This document shows, in pieces, positions 5,187-6,069 of a stretch of DNA of 6,069 bases. Source of the stretch: an uncultured Actinomycetes bacterium. Its GTDB lineage: Bacteria; Actinomycetota; Acidimicrobiia; Acidimicrobiales; Microtrichaceae. The notes below the pieces were generated by a model. That model ran no database searches. It saw only the letters and a list, made by a program, of their open reading frames with translations, and was not told the origin of the DNA. Made by a program: the position numbers and the translations under genes. Position 1 is the first letter of the stretch. Every line of letters starts with the position of its first letter. Where the stretch lies: positions 1-6,069 of the forward strand of contig CAJANQ010000357.1 of assembly GCA_903941145.1 (NCBI GenBank). The letters run 5' to 3'.

Positions 5187-6069
5187 TCAGAACTGGAAGT
5201 AGATGAACGGGGCGACGCCCTGGGGGCCGAGCAGGTTGATCACGACGAGCCAGAGTCCCACGCCGACGGCGATCAGCAACGGCGGCAGCTGAGAGGCCTT
5301 GAACTCGAGGGCGTCGCCCAGTCGCTCGGGCAGGAACTGCGAGAACAGCCCGACGAACAGGGCCAGCAGCACGGTGGGCGTGACCAGCGTCCCGACGCCC
5401 CAGTTGGTCAGCAGGCTCCACAGGTAGCTGAACGCAGTCCCCAGGTCCTGGGCCCGGAAGAAGATCCAGCCGATCGTCACGAACTGGAACACCCCGAAGC
5501 ACGCCAGTGCCGGGTGGACGGACCGTCGGGCGACCTGCTCGTCGTGGCGCATCGCGGTGGACGACTCCGGCAGGTGCTCGTGGTGGAGCTGCGCCGTGCG
5601 GGCGGCCTGGGCGGCGGCGCGCTCCTCGGGACTCTCGTCCGCCGCCAGCAGCGACAGGTCCATGTCGGCCATCGTCTCGTCGCCGGCGCGGGCCAGGTGG
5701 TCGGCGGTCGGCCGGGACGTGTCAGGACGGCTGGCGGCCCCGCGGGAAGTGCGGGCCGCGGCGGCGCGACGTTCCGGACCTTCCCGCACCCAGCGCTCGA
5801 TCGACAGGCCAAGGCCGTGGTAGAGGCCCCAGAAGAGGAACGTGAAGTTCGCGCCGTGCCACAGACCGCCGAGCACCATCGTGATGATGAGGTTGCGGCG
5901 CTCCTTGACGTCGCCGCCGCGGTTGCCGCCGAGCGGGATGTACAGGTAGTCGCGGAGCCAGCGCGACAGCGTCATGTGCCAGCGGCGCCAGAACTCCTGG
6001 ATCGACGTCGACGTGTAGGGCCGGTCGAAGTTGTCGGGGAACCGGATGCCCAGGAGCATCGCGATGCCG
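5187..6069 (-). CDS. MBOAT family O-acyltransferase, AlgI/DltB-like (5' end beyond window)
   Basis: Only the C-terminal 293 codons are visible; the start lies past the right edge, and the Met at 6059 is internal because homologous-looking sequence (GIA before it) continues. Numbering from that Met, the signature blocks are NFDRPY at 10-15, [20 protein letters not shown] at 23-42, PLGGNRGG at 42-49 and [10 protein letters not shown] at 63-72. H68 is the near-invariant MBOAT histidine. The protein ends in [10 protein letters not shown], the usual tail of this group. These integral membrane enzymes move acyl groups from a cytoplasmic donor to an extracytoplasmic acceptor, as AlgI does for alginate acetylation and DltB for D-alanylation. 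An unusually long hydrophilic stretch, about residues 91-181, separates two membrane segments. The gene ends 1 nt before the SGNH gene, its probable partner. Confidence 0.93.
   Translation of the reverse strand, partial: GIAMLLGIRFPDNFDRPYTSTSIQEFWRRWHMTLSRWLRDYLYIPLGGNRGGDVKERRNLIITMVLGGLWHGANFTFLFWGLYHGLGLSIERWVREGPERRAAAARTSRGAASRPDTSRPTADHLARAGDETMADMDLSLLAADESPEERAAAQAARTAQLHHEHLPESSTAMRHDEQVARRSVHPALACFGVFQFVTIGWIFFRAQDLGTAFSYLWSLLTNWGVGTLVTPTVLLALFVGLFSQFLPERLGDALEFKASQLPPLLIAVGVGLWLVVINLLGPQGVAPFIYFQF

Noticed and set aside
4217..5206. Plus-strand open frame of 329 codons opposite the SGNH gene
   Set aside because: It is an antisense shadow: the minus strand shows the SGNH blocks, the membrane anchor and tight spacing with the MBOAT gene.

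Overview
This is a GC-rich window (roughly 70% G+C by eye) with dense, short-spaced genes and few non-coding gaps. The base composition, a possible leaderless start (TANNNT box 6 nt before a GTG), and an MBOAT plus DUF459-type SGNH pair with Thr/Pro linkers suggest a high-GC actinobacterium. Acidimicrobiia would fit, but that assignment is inference from style and no marker gene is present.

Layout. (1) Positions 1-1444, minus strand: the N-terminal 481 codons of a membrane-anchored multicopper oxidase, cut by the left edge. It has an extra plastocyanin-like blue-copper domain fused in front of the two catalytic cupredoxin domains, joined by a Gly/Ser/Met-rich linker. (2) Positions 1445-1675: a divergent, visibly more AT-rich control region of about 230 bp, holding the oxidase ribosome binding site, repeated GTGAA-type motifs, a TTGACA hexamer and a possible leaderless promoter. 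(3) Positions 1676-3235, plus strand: an AMP-forming acyl-CoA synthetase/ligase. (4) Positions 3232-4083, plus strand: an A24-type prepilin peptidase whose GTG start overlaps the ligase stop by 4 nt. (5) Positions 4084-4099: a convergent junction whose two stop codons sit in the arms of a perfect 7-bp inverted repeat. (6) Positions 4100-5185, minus strand: a DUF459/SGNH-type hydrolase or acyltransferase with an N-terminal membrane anchor. (7) Positions 5187-6069, minus strand: the C-terminal part of an MBOAT (AlgI/DltB-like) O-acyltransferase, cut by the right edge and lying 1 nt upstream of the SGNH gene.

How the genes work together. The MBOAT and SGNH genes almost certainly form one translationally coupled unit that moves acyl groups across the membrane onto an extracytoplasmic acceptor, probably a cell-surface glycan; the acceptor cannot be read from the window. 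The ligase and prepilin peptidase are co-transcribed by position, but no biochemical link between them is evident. The oxidase is divergently transcribed and probably acts in extracytoplasmic copper handling or substrate oxidation. I see no mobile element, CRISPR array, tRNA or rRNA. I do not see a clearly new system; the most unusual items are the three-cupredoxin oxidase and a roughly 90-residue hydrophilic insertion in the MBOAT protein.
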